From the NCBI GenBank assembly GCA_913054445.1, contig CAJXIK010000088.1, forward strand, positions 1 to 7,808: a stretch of 7,808 bases of DNA. Direction: 5' to 3'. Positions 1 to 5,264 of the stretch are shown one piece after another. The translations under genes and the position numbers were made by a program. The notes under the pieces are model-generated. The model was not told the origin of the DNA and did no database searches. It saw only the letters and a program-made list of their open reading frames with translations. This DNA is from an uncultured Bermanella sp. GTDB lineage: Bacteria; Pseudomonadota; Gammaproteobacteria; Pseudomonadales; Oceanobacteraceae. The number at the start of each line of letters is the position of its first letter. The first letter of the stretch is position 1.

Positions 1-134
1 ATCAGGCAGATTCCACAGATTGACCGCTGTGATTATTTTAATGCGATTGCCCTACTTCAAGTACCACTTCTTCTGGGCGGCAATGGATTTCGTGTTAGAA
101 TGTGGGCCGATTTCCCTGAGTGACTCCATAGCCC
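1..134. other. Upstream region of ndpA, left edge of window
   Basis: No gene is recognised here. One rightward frame is open from the window edge to a TGA at 121-123 (40 codons), so the stretch could be the tail of a gene cut by the edge. Its translation resembles nothing I know, and a second rightward frame is open as well, so the open frame is weak evidence. The clearest signal is an extended -10 promoter for ndpA, listed separately. Confidence 0.3.
93..101 (+). promoter_or_regulatory. Candidate extended -10 promoter for ndpA
   Basis: TGTTAGAAT fits the extended -10 pattern TGn followed by a TATAAT-like hexamer (TAGAAT, 5 of 6). No good -35 lies 16-18 bp upstream, which is common for extended -10 promoters. 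Transcription would begin near 107-109 and leave a leader of about 27 nt before the ATG at 135. The Shine-Dalgarno sequence is poor: only GAGTGA at 117-122, rather far from the start. Confidence 0.4.
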
Positions 135-1196
135 ATGCCTGTAACGCACTTTGTTTGCCACCAAATCCAAAAAGACAGCCAGTTGCCTGGGGCTAAGGTG
201 ACCCTGTGTGACACGAGTGCCGAGCTAGATGATTACAGTCAGCGGGTCATGAGTCAGCTCAGATCCATCTTTGTGCAGCGCGCCAGTAAGCGTTATGGGC
301 GCTTTAACCCCGAGCTAACCACTTTCAAGGCGCTGACCCTAGACTGGCTGCGCGGCGGCCAAACCTTTAACAGCTGGTCGCAAAAAGTGGCGAACATGTA
401 CGCCGATCAGATGGACAATACTAGCCTAGAAATAGACGGCTATCTGGCGTTTATTCGTGAAGAAGTAGCCGACGCCGACCGCCTGTATATTTTTCACCTG
501 CGGGAAAAAAGCAACGTGGCCTTTAACTCAAATATGGAACTCACCGAGACCCGTTTCATCGATTTTTCAAACACGGGTTTTGCCCTGTGCCTAGATACCA
601 GCGAATTATTAAACGATGGTCAGCAAGAATATCTTACCTTCTGTTATGGTCGCGGCGATAAGGCGGTGCAAAAACTGTTCAGTGAGTTTTGTGGTTTTAG
701 CGACACGATCAACACCGAGCAGGATACCGAAGAGTTTCTGCAAATAGTGGAGGCCTATACCGCGACCATGCCGGAAGAAGAGGCCAACCAAACCCGCACC
801 AGCATCGTGGATTACTGTGTCGAGCAGGATAAACACGGTGAGGCGGTGGGCTTTAAGGTTCTTTCTAGCCAATTAAACGATCAGGCACCGGAAAAATTCG
901 AGCAATTTGTCATTCAAAAGCGCGAACAGAATCGTTTAAACAGCGCCATATCCGCGGCCGATCAAACGCCAGCAAGCACTCCGCCCGTGGCCAAGAGCGA
1001 ATTTATTCCCGACCGTAAGAGTTTAAAAAACTACATACGCTACAGTGGCAAAAATAAAGATGTAACCCTGAGTTTTGCCGCCGCCGCCCTGGGTAGCGAT
1101 GTAAGCTTCGATGCCACAAATAATGCGTTGACCATTAAAAATCTGCCCAATCGGTTGTTAAAGCAACTGCAGCGGGCAAACGGTTTGGACTCTTAA
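135..1196 (+). CDS. ndpA: Nucleoid-associated protein, YejK/NdpA family
   Basis: This is a 353-residue cytoplasmic protein of the YejK (37-kDa nucleoid-associated protein, NdpA) family, which binds the bacterial nucleoid; its detailed role is poorly defined. From memory of E. coli YejK, two blocks match well. One is the central segment with YLTFCYGRGDKAVQKLF, against YLTFLKGRVGRKVADFF in E. coli. The other is the C-terminal domain (about residues 293-350), starting DRKSLKNY and ending ALTIKNLP..LLKQLQR. The usual length is about 335; the extra residues lie mainly in a Ser/Ala/Thr/Pro-rich linker at about 266-291, just before the C-terminal domain. The N-terminal third is more divergent. It has its own candidate promoter, and the next gene follows after 78 bp on the same strand. 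No terminator is evident after the TAA. Confidence 0.88.
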   Translation: MPVTHFVCHQIQKDSQLPGAKVTLCDTSAELDDYSQRVMSQLRSIFVQRASKRYGRFNPELTTFKALTLDWLRGGQTFNSWSQKVANMYADQMDNTSLEIDGYLAFIREEVADADRLYIFHLREKSNVAFNSNMELTETRFIDFSNTGFALCLDTSELLNDGQQEYLTFCYGRGDKAVQKLFSEFCGFSDTINTEQDTEEFLQIVEAYTATMPEEEANQTRTSIVDYCVEQDKHGEAVGFKVLSSQLNDQAPEKFEQFVIQKREQNRLNSAISAADQTPASTPPVAKSEFIPDRKSLKNYIRYSGKNKDVTLSFAAAALGSDVSFDATNNALTIKNLPNRLLKQLQRANGLDS

Positions 1197-1262
1197 TGGC
1201 ATGCAAAGACCATGTTCGAACGTGCATTAACTGGCACAATAACTAAGCAATAAAATAAAAAA

Positions 1263-1270
1263 AGAGGAAG
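1263..1270 (+). promoter_or_regulatory. Strong ribosome binding site of the DUF1145 gene
   Basis: AGAGGAAG ends 4 nt before the ATG at 1275 and is the strongest Shine-Dalgarno sequence in the window apart from cysS. It fixes the start of this small gene and supports its being translated. Confidence 0.7.
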
Positions 1271-1274
1271 TACC

Positions 1275-1535
1275 ATGCAAAACTTTTTTAAGATAAACAA
1301 ATACGCGATCCTGGGTTTTTGGGTGGTGTTTATTGTTAATTTTTTCATGCCCGTGGGTGGTGATGTTGCCAGTGTGTGGATCATGCGCCTAGGTTTCGCG
1401 ACGTTGGTGGTGCATGCTCTAGAGCTGGCATTTGTCTATAAAAGCTTGCAGCGTGCCGAACGCGCCACGGCGATGGATGTTGTCTGGGTGATGTTGGCGG
1501 GATTGTTTCACTGGCAGCCACTGCTCTCTAAGTAA
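1275..1535 (+). CDS. Small inner-membrane protein, DUF1145 (YhhL-like) family
   Basis: This is an 86-residue hydrophobic protein with three likely membrane segments, at about residues 9-27, 34-54 and 69-83. The pattern of an N-terminal FFKINKY, a Trp and Asn-Phe in the first helix followed by MPVGG, a His-containing second helix (VVHALELAFVYKSL) and a C-terminal helix ending HWQPLL matches DUF1145, the family of E. coli YhhL, as I remember it. The family has no established function. The start is fixed by AGAGGAAG 4 nt upstream. The gene lies 78 bp behind ndpA and ends 26 bp before a strong intrinsic terminator, so ndpA and this gene may be read as one unit. No catalytic residues can be pointed to. 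Confidence 0.75.
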   Translation: MQNFFKINKYAILGFWVVFIVNFFMPVGGDVASVWIMRLGFATLVVHALELAFVYKSLQRAERATAMDVVWVMLAGLFHWQPLLSK

Positions 1536-1561
1536 GTTGTTGACAACGTAACGCGTACCGG

Positions 1562-1609
1562 CTGACGACTCCCGCCACTCCCCGTGGTGGCTTGCTCGTC
1601 AGTTTTTAT
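1562..1609 (+). terminator. Strong Rho-independent terminator after the DUF1145 gene
   Basis: The outer stem CTGACGA (1562-1568) pairs perfectly with TCGTCAG (1596-1602). Inside it, CCGCCAC (1572-1578) pairs with GTGGTGG (1584-1590), with one G-T wobble, around loop TCCCC. The stem is followed at once by TTTTTATT (1603-1610). This is a textbook intrinsic terminator, and it separates the ndpA/DUF1145 unit from the acyl-CoA dehydrogenase gene. Confidence 0.88.
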
Positions 1610-1713
1610 TCTCTTCTTATTTCCTCTGTGACCCCCCTGTATTGCCATCTCTGCTAATGGATGAAATGTAACTATATTGTTGGTGGTTTTTGCCATTGTT
1701 GCGCTATGCCCAC

Positions 1714-1751
1714 TCCGTTATTTTGAACGGACGATAAACGTGCGCTAGATA
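1714..1751 (+). promoter_or_regulatory. Candidate promoter with overlapping palindrome upstream of the acyl-CoA dehydrogenase
   Basis: TTGAAC (1723-1728) and TAGATA (1746-1751) are separated by exactly 17 bp and would start transcription about 30 nt before the ATG at 1788. Both hexamers are imperfect. The -35 lies inside an inverted repeat, TCCGTT-N6-AACGGA (1714-1731), the size of a dimeric regulator's operator. A TetR-type regulator would be typical for fatty-acid oxidation genes, but no regulator is encoded nearby and the palindrome matches no site I can name. Confidence 0.35.
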
Positions 1752-1787
1752 TAGATTCGTAAAATAATAATTAAGGAAGTCGTTTTC

Positions 1788-2948
1788 ATGACTCAGATCG
1801 CTCCCCCGTACTTTGATGAAACTCATGACGCCTTGCGCGCCAGTGTGCGCCGTTTTGTAGAAAAAGAGATTTTGCCCCATGTGGACGACTGGGAAGAACA
1901 AGGCGGTTTCCCTCGGGAGTTGTACTTAAAAGCCGGAGCCGCAGGTTTTTTTGGTCTGGGTTATGACGAAAAATATGGCGGCACTCCAGGGGATGTTTTT
2001 CACCGCCAGGTGCTCACCGAAGAATTTATGCGCTGTGGCAGCGGCGGCTTGGTCGCGAGCCTAAACTCCTTAGACATCGGCCTGCCGCCCATCGCTAAAT
2101 GGGGCACGCAAGCCATGAAAGACAAGGTTATGCCAGAGGTCATCAGCGGCGAGAAGATTTCGGCCTTGGCCATCACCGAACCCGGTGGCGGCTCGGATGT
2201 GGCATCCCTTAAGACCCATGCCGAAAAAGTCACCACCAAAGACGGTGAGTTTTACAAGGTGAACGGCAGCAAGACTTTCATAACCTCGGGCATTCGTGCC
2301 GATTACTATACCGTGGCGGTACGCACGGGTGGCGAAGGTTACGCGGGCGTGAGTCTGTTGCTGATCGAGAAGGGCACCCCAGGTTTTACCACAGGTCGAA
2401 ACCTGAAAAAAATGTGCTGGTGGGCGTCGGATACCGCCGAATTATTCTTTGACGATTGCCTCGTGCCGGTTGAGAATTTAATTGGTGTCGAAAACGAAGG
2501 CTTTGCCGCCATCATGGGTAACTTTCAAAGTGAACGTTTAATGCTTTGTGCCATGTCCAACATGACCGCTGAGCTGGCCCTTAACGAAGCCTTAAATTAT
2601 TGCCAAGAGAGAGAGGCCTTCGGTCGTTCCATAGTCAAGCATCAGGTCATAAAGCATAAGCTGGTGGAGATGGCCACTAAGTTGGAAGTCAGTAAGACCA
2701 TGACCTATAACGTGGCCGCCAACATGAATGCTGGCATCGACCAAGTGAAGCAAGTGTCCATGGCGAAAAACCTGGCCACGGATTGCAGTGACTTCATTAC
2801 CTATGAAGCGGTGCAGATTTTTGGTGGTCACGGTTTGATGCGTGAAAACCTAGTGGAGCGCTTGTATCGGGATAACCGCATACTGTCTATTGGCGGTGGC
2901 ACGCGGGAAATCATGAATGAGATCATCGGCAAGCAGCTGGGGTTATAA
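1788..2948 (+). CDS. Acyl-CoA dehydrogenase, long-chain/isovaleryl-type active site
   Basis: This 386-residue FAD enzyme should oxidise an acyl-CoA to the trans-2-enoyl-CoA, passing electrons to electron-transfer flavoprotein. All three family domains are present: the N-terminal helical domain to about residue 120, a middle beta domain opening with ITEPGGGSD (129-137), and a C-terminal helical domain with REAFG (275-279) and QIFGGHG (343-349), which contact FAD. The usual catalytic Glu motif (Y-E-G-T) reads IGGGT (368-372), so that Glu is absent. Instead Glu249 in FQSERL aligns with the catalytic Glu of long-chain and isovaleryl-CoA dehydrogenases, so the enzyme is probably active. Related enzymes such as AtuD and LiuA act on branched or long chains; the substrate cannot be fixed from sequence. 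The start is supported by AAGGAAG 10 nt upstream. It appears monocistronic. Confidence 0.93.
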   Translation: MTQIAPPYFDETHDALRASVRRFVEKEILPHVDDWEEQGGFPRELYLKAGAAGFFGLGYDEKYGGTPGDVFHRQVLTEEFMRCGSGGLVASLNSLDIGLPPIAKWGTQAMKDKVMPEVISGEKISALAITEPGGGSDVASLKTHAEKVTTKDGEFYKVNGSKTFITSGIRADYYTVAVRTGGEGYAGVSLLLIEKGTPGFTTGRNLKKMCWWASDTAELFFDDCLVPVENLIGVENEGFAAIMGNFQSERLMLCAMSNMTAELALNEALNYCQEREAFGRSIVKHQVIKHKLVEMATKLEVSKTMTYNVAANMNAGIDQVKQVSMAKNLATDCSDFITYEAVQIFGGHGLMRENLVERLYRDNRILSIGGGTREIMNEIIGKQLGL

Positions 2949-2990
2949 CCATTGGGGGTGGCCTGCGTTGCTTGGGCTGCTGCCTCGTTG

Positions 2991-3151
2991 ATCGGGCAGG
3001 GGTTGCCTCGTTGCCTAGAGAGTGTGTCCGCTTGATCGGGTAAGGGTGGCTGGAGAGGTGTATCCCGCTGATCGGGTAGGGGTTGCCCTCGTTGCCTAGA
3101 GGGTGTGTCCGCTTGATCGGGTAAGGGTTGCTGGAGAGGTGTGCCCCGCTG
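2991..3151. repeat. Two tandem ~80-bp repeat units with periodic GATCGGG
   Basis: Unit 1 (2991-3070, 80 bp) and unit 2 (3071-3151, 81 bp) differ at only a few positions. Each has two sub-units that begin with ATCGGG followed by a related C/T-A-A/G-GGG stretch: about 44-45 bp, then 36 bp. ATCGGG therefore starts at 2991, 3035, 3071, 3116 and again at 3152, where the 44-bp core element takes over. Each of these five is preceded by G, giving five GATC sites in 165 bp. The first sub-unit of each unit looks like a decayed form of the core: unit 2 keeps CCCTC (3086-3090) facing GAGGG (3099-3103). I see no convincing gene here on either strand. Confidence 0.85.
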
Positions 3152-3195
3152 ATCGGGCAGGGGCTGCCCTCGTACGAGGCCACCCCGTGGCCGAC
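3152..3195. repeat. 44-bp dispersed palindromic element, copy 1
   Basis: This copy is identical over 44 bp to 7636-7679, with divergence beginning at the very next base on both sides. It contains hairpin GGGCAG-GGG-CTGCCC (3155-3169), palindrome TCGTACGA (3170-3177) and hairpin GGCCAC-CCC-GTGGCC (3178-3192), with no spacing between them. The loops GGG and CCC are complementary, and the two hairpins are imperfect inverted copies of each other (11 of 15 positions), so the whole can also fold as one long hairpin. It has no T-run, so it is not a standard terminator. It looks like a REP/MITE-type intergenic repeat of a family I do not recognise. Confidence 0.85.
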
Positions 3196-3270
3196 CCCCA
3201 AAAGGCCACCCCCCAAAAGGTCGCCCCCCAAAAGGCCACCCCCCAAAAGGCCGCCCCAAAAAAGGCCACC
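3196..3270. repeat. Five tandem 15-bp repeats (CCCCAAAAGGCCACC type)
   Basis: Units start at 3196, 3211, 3226, 3241 and 3256. The first and third are identical, the second ends GGTCGCC, the fourth ends GGCCGCC, and the fifth begins CCAAAA. The GGCCACC end is shared with the 3' hairpin of the 44-bp core element, which suggests the array grew by slippage from it. Because 15 is a multiple of three, all frames stay open with short peptide repeats (for example ATPQK), which explains the overlapping open frames here. Confidence 0.88.
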
Positions 3271-3278
3271 CCGTGGCC
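3264..3278. repeat. Extra copy of the GGCCAC-CCC-GTGGCC hairpin
   Basis: This is a perfect 6-bp stem with a CCC loop, identical to the 3' hairpin of the 44-bp element. It closes the 15-bp array and lies 6 bp past the stop codon of the leftward gene ending at 3285. It could block 3' exonuclease or assist termination of that transcript, but it has no T-tract in either direction. Confidence 0.6.
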
Positions 3279-3284
3279 GCGCTC

Positions 3285-4004
3285 TTAGGCAGATTCAGTG
3301 GCAGGCGCAGCGCGCCAGCCGAGCAAGGCCAGCATCAGCAGGCTTAACCAATAGAGAGTCCCTCCACTGGACTTGAGTTCATTAGCCGCGCTAGCTTGCG
3401 TTTCCAGCTCTTCTTCATGGACAGCTTCCTCTTCGTCATCCACTGCCTCTTCCGTGTCAGCCAGCGCGCTGCTAAAACTTAAATCATCCACCGCCAGCAT
3501 GTCACTGCCGAAGGCGCTCACGCGCACGGCGGTCATGAGGGCATCCCCTTCCATGAGTGTCTTTTCTACATGCAACCAACGGCTATTGCTTATGGTGCTG
3601 GTGATGTCTGCGATGATGGCCCCTGTGCTGTCTATGATCTGTACTTGGCCGCTGCTGCCTGAATTGCTGGTGCGAATGAAGAAGTCCAGCGCCATGGCCC
3701 CCTCGCTGAAGGTGAGGGTACCGGTGCCGGTGCTGGTACCGCGGCTGCTGCTGCCCGCCGGGTCGATCATCCAAGACTTGCTTCCCGAGTGATACAACAG
3801 GCCGTTGCCTATGGTGAAGGAGGTGCCGCCACTAAAGAGCACAGACAGGCCATTGTTGGTCACCGTGAAGTCCTCTATGGTCTTAGTGTTGGTGCTTTCA
3901 AAGTTGGTGCTAAAATCGCTGCCGTGAGCCTGATTGCTCATGAGTGTAGCCGAGGCCAACCCCCATATTAACAGCAGTGAAATTACCCGTTTATTGCTCC
4001 GCAT
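3285..4004 (-). CDS. Secreted protein with acidic stalk and GlyGly-CTERM-like C-terminal anchor
   Basis: This 239-residue protein resembles nothing I can name by its central domain, but its architecture is clear. Residues 1-28 form a signal peptide (MRSNKR, hydrophobic core, AHG before the likely cut). About 30-180 is a Ser/Thr/Gly-rich region with alternating hydrophobics, probably a beta-sandwich. About 182-206 is a strongly acidic segment (TEEAVDDEEEAVHEEELE). Residues 210-231 read SSGG, a hydrophobic stretch, then Arg. That tail resembles GlyGly-CTERM, the signal cut by rhombosortase on proteins sent out by type II secretion, although only one Arg follows the hydrophobic part instead of a basic cluster. 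A plain membrane anchor is the alternative. I chose ATG at 4004 over the in-frame TTG at 4019, because a weak GGGTGG precedes the ATG and the signal peptide then has normal proportions. Confidence 0.72.
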   Translation of the reverse strand: MRSNKRVISLLLIWGLASATLMSNQAHGSDFSTNFESTNTKTIEDFTVTNNGLSVLFSGGTSFTIGNGLLYHSGSKSWMIDPAGSSSRGTSTGTGTLTFSEGAMALDFFIRTSNSGSSGQVQIIDSTGAIIADITSTISNSRWLHVEKTLMEGDALMTAVRVSAFGSDMLAVDDLSFSSALADTEEAVDDEEEAVHEEELETQASAANELKSSGGTLYWLSLLMLALLGWRAAPATESA

Positions 4005-4155
4005 AAGCGCCACCCGCAAATCATTTAGAATGAAAGAATTTCAGCTAAGTTTAGTGCTTGGACAGCTTTATATTGCTTTTCTCAGGGGGACTTTTAGATG
4101 GAATATTAACTAAGGGCGGGTATATAGGCATTGAAATGAATAAGCAAGCAGGCGC
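4005..4155. other. Intergenic region upstream of the GlyGly-CTERM candidate gene
   Basis: This is an AT-richer 151-bp gap between two leftward genes. A weak leftward promoter is conceivable, with TTGCTT (4147-4142) and TATATA (4126-4121), but the spacer is 15 bp. That would give a leader of about 110 nt, in which I see no stable structure. No terminator for the upstream membrane-protein gene is visible, so read-through into the secreted-protein gene is possible. Confidence 0.3.
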
Positions 4156-4398
4156 TTAGCTCAGTAGGTGGAGCACCGCCCAAGGCACCACAAAAAACAT
4201 GAGGGTCGATAGCTTAAAGAAACCCATCAGCAGGTAGTTATATTTTAAGATGCTGCTTTTATCCAGATCAACGAATCTTTGTTGCAGGCTAACGGTTACG
4301 TCGGCGGCCAGCATGATAAAAATGGCCCACAAGAGCAGTAAGGCAAGGTTAATTACGGCGCACCAGCCGAGCACCGCTATTAATAGCTCAAGATGCAT
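4156..4398 (-). CDS. Small membrane protein, DUF6868-like
   Basis: This is an 80-residue protein with two likely membrane helices: about residues 4-30, starting LELLIAVLGWCAVINLALLLLW, and about 56-79 (YLLMGFFKLSTLMFFVVPW). A short charged loop (QQRFVDLDKSSILKYN) lies between them. The opening GWCAVIN and the closing VPWAVLHLL resemble the DUF6868 family as I remember it; that family has no known function. The start is well supported by GGGAGAA, about 6 nt before the ATG (GGGAG at 4405-4409 on the opposite strand). It sits 111 bp downstream of lpxH on the same strand, so co-transcription is possible but not shown. The 151-bp gap to the next leftward gene holds no clear terminator or promoter. 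Confidence 0.7.
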   Translation of the reverse strand: MHLELLIAVLGWCAVINLALLLLWAIFIMLAADVTVSLQQRFVDLDKSSILKYNYLLMGFFKLSTLMFFVVPWAVLHLLS

Positions 4399-4477
4399 TG
4401 CTTTCTCCCAGGGCTAATGGAGCCGCAGCACACAAGTTGTGATGGGCTACCTAGAGTTTAGCGTGCTTGCCAAGAGT

Positions 4478-4498
4478 TGCCTCGATGGTATCAAGGCA
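4478..4498 (-). other. Hairpin 11 nt downstream of lpxH
   Basis: In the leftward transcript, UGCCUUGAU pairs over nine positions with AUCGAGGCA around an ACC loop, with one G-U wobble. The next bases (ACTCTTGG) are not a U-tract, so this is at best a weak terminator. It may instead be an mRNA 3'-end or processing hairpin between lpxH and the following gene. Confidence 0.35.
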
Positions 4499-4509
4499 TG
4501 GCCATTTAC

Positions 4510-5235
4510 TTATGCCGGCAGATCGAACTCAAGCAGTTGATAACCCTGCTCATCTACCTTGAGATACCAGCCCTGGGTGTACCAGTCACCCAGTACGATG
4601 CGCTGCATATGCAGGCCGTCATGCTGAAAATCGTGGCGGTCGGGTCTGTGGGTGTGGCCGTGAATCATGCGCGTCACGTGGTGCGCGGCCATGAGCCTGC
4701 TCACCTCGGATGGTGTCACGTCGAGGATGGCCATGTCTTTCATGGCATTGCCTGCTTGGCTTTCGGTGCGCGCCTTTTGCGCAAAGGCCTGACGCGCCGC
4801 CAGCGATTGGCTTAAAAACGTTTGCTGCCAATCGCGGCCACGCACCATGGCACGGAACCGCATGTATTCACTATCCTGGGTGCACAGGCTGTCGCCGTGC
4901 ATGAGCAATACCGATTCACCGTTGAGGCTAATCAGACTCGGGTCGGGCAGTAGGGTGCAGTGACTGTCGTCACAGAATTTTTGGCCCACTAAGAAGTCGC
5001 GATTGCCGTGCATGAAAAACAGCTGCACGCCGCGTCGCGCCGTCTCTCTTAAGGCCTGTTTAATCTCTTCCACGTAGGGGTCGACGACGTCATCGCCCAC
5101 CCAGTAATTAAAGAAATCGCCGAGGATATAGAGCCGATGCTTGGCTTGAGGTCTTTGCAGGAATGCAAGAAAACCCGCCGTGATGCGGGTCTCCTCGGGT
5201 GCTAAGTGTAAATCGCTTATGAACCAGCTGGTCAT
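4510..5235 (-). CDS. lpxH: UDP-2,3-diacylglucosamine diphosphatase LpxH
   Basis: LpxH hydrolyses UDP-2,3-diacylglucosamine to lipid X and UMP, the fourth step of lipid A synthesis, as a peripheral enzyme on the cytoplasmic face of the inner membrane. The 241-residue protein has the normal length and every metallophosphoesterase motif: D8 and H10 (ISDLHL), D40 (GDFFNYWVGDD), N78 (HGNRDF), H113 (MHGD), H194 and H196 (HGHTHRP). From D40 on, these sit one residue before the E. coli positions. Phe and Asn-Tyr in GDFFNYW differ from the E. coli GDLFEAW but do not touch the metal ligands. It starts 29 bp after the ppiB stop on the same strand, so the two are probably one operon; the same pairing is known from Pseudomonas. 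It should be essential or nearly so in an organism that makes lipid A. Confidence 0.96.
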   Translation of the reverse strand: MTSWFISDLHLAPEETRITAGFLAFLQRPQAKHRLYILGDFFNYWVGDDVVDPYVEEIKQALRETARRGVQLFFMHGNRDFLVGQKFCDDSHCTLLPDPSLISLNGESVLLMHGDSLCTQDSEYMRFRAMVRGRDWQQTFLSQSLAARQAFAQKARTESQAGNAMKDMAILDVTPSEVSRLMAAHHVTRMIHGHTHRPDRHDFQHDGLHMQRIVLGDWYTQGWYLKVDEQGYQLLEFDLPA

Positions 5236-5264
5236 TACTTCTTAATCACTATGACTGTTTAGAG

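Noticed and set aside
1211..1224. Palindrome GTTCGAAC (1214-1221) between ndpA and the DUF1145 gene as an operator
   Set aside because: It is short and not aligned with a credible promoter; the nearest -10-like hexamer (CACAAT at 1235-1240) has no -35 at proper spacing.
2991..3195. Possible CRISPR array because of regular ATCGGG spacing
   Set aside because: The sequence between the repeated motifs is itself repeated and there are no unique spacers; no cas genes are nearby.
3152..3195. Intrinsic terminator for the convergent genes
   Set aside because: Strong hairpins, but no T-run on either strand; the same element between two co-directional genes at 7636 argues for a mobile or structural repeat first.
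2828..3259. Leftward open frames of 143 and 107 codons across the repeats, with peptide repeats such as LPDQ and GGRPFGG
   Set aside because: They are produced by 81-bp and 15-bp repeats (multiples of three) in GC-rich DNA. One runs into the acyl-CoA dehydrogenase gene antisense, several frames are open at once, no ribosome site is seen, and the unit 1/unit 2 length difference shifts the frame.
3103..3376. Rightward open frames of 61 and 82 codons with Pro-Gln-Lys or Pro-Lys-Arg repeats
   Set aside because: Low-complexity translations of the 15-bp repeats running into the antisense of the secreted-protein gene; no start signal.
3373..3792. Rightward 139-codon Ser/Leu-rich open frame
   Set aside because: It is the antisense shadow of the secreted-protein gene, with a biased composition arising from its Glu- and Ser-rich codons.
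4005..4019. TTG start at 4019 for the secreted protein
   Set aside because: It has no ribosome site and would lengthen the signal peptide N-region; ATG at 4004 fits better.
4150..4230. A tRNA gene on the + strand
   Set aside because: The D-arm is good, but no anticodon stem pairs and no T-loop (GGTTCGAAT-like) or matching acceptor 3' strand follows. Reported only as a low-interest tRNA-like fragment.
4510..4904. Open frames on the + strand and other frames over lpxH
   Set aside because: They are antisense or frame-shifted shadows of lpxH, which has complete catalytic motifs in its own frame.
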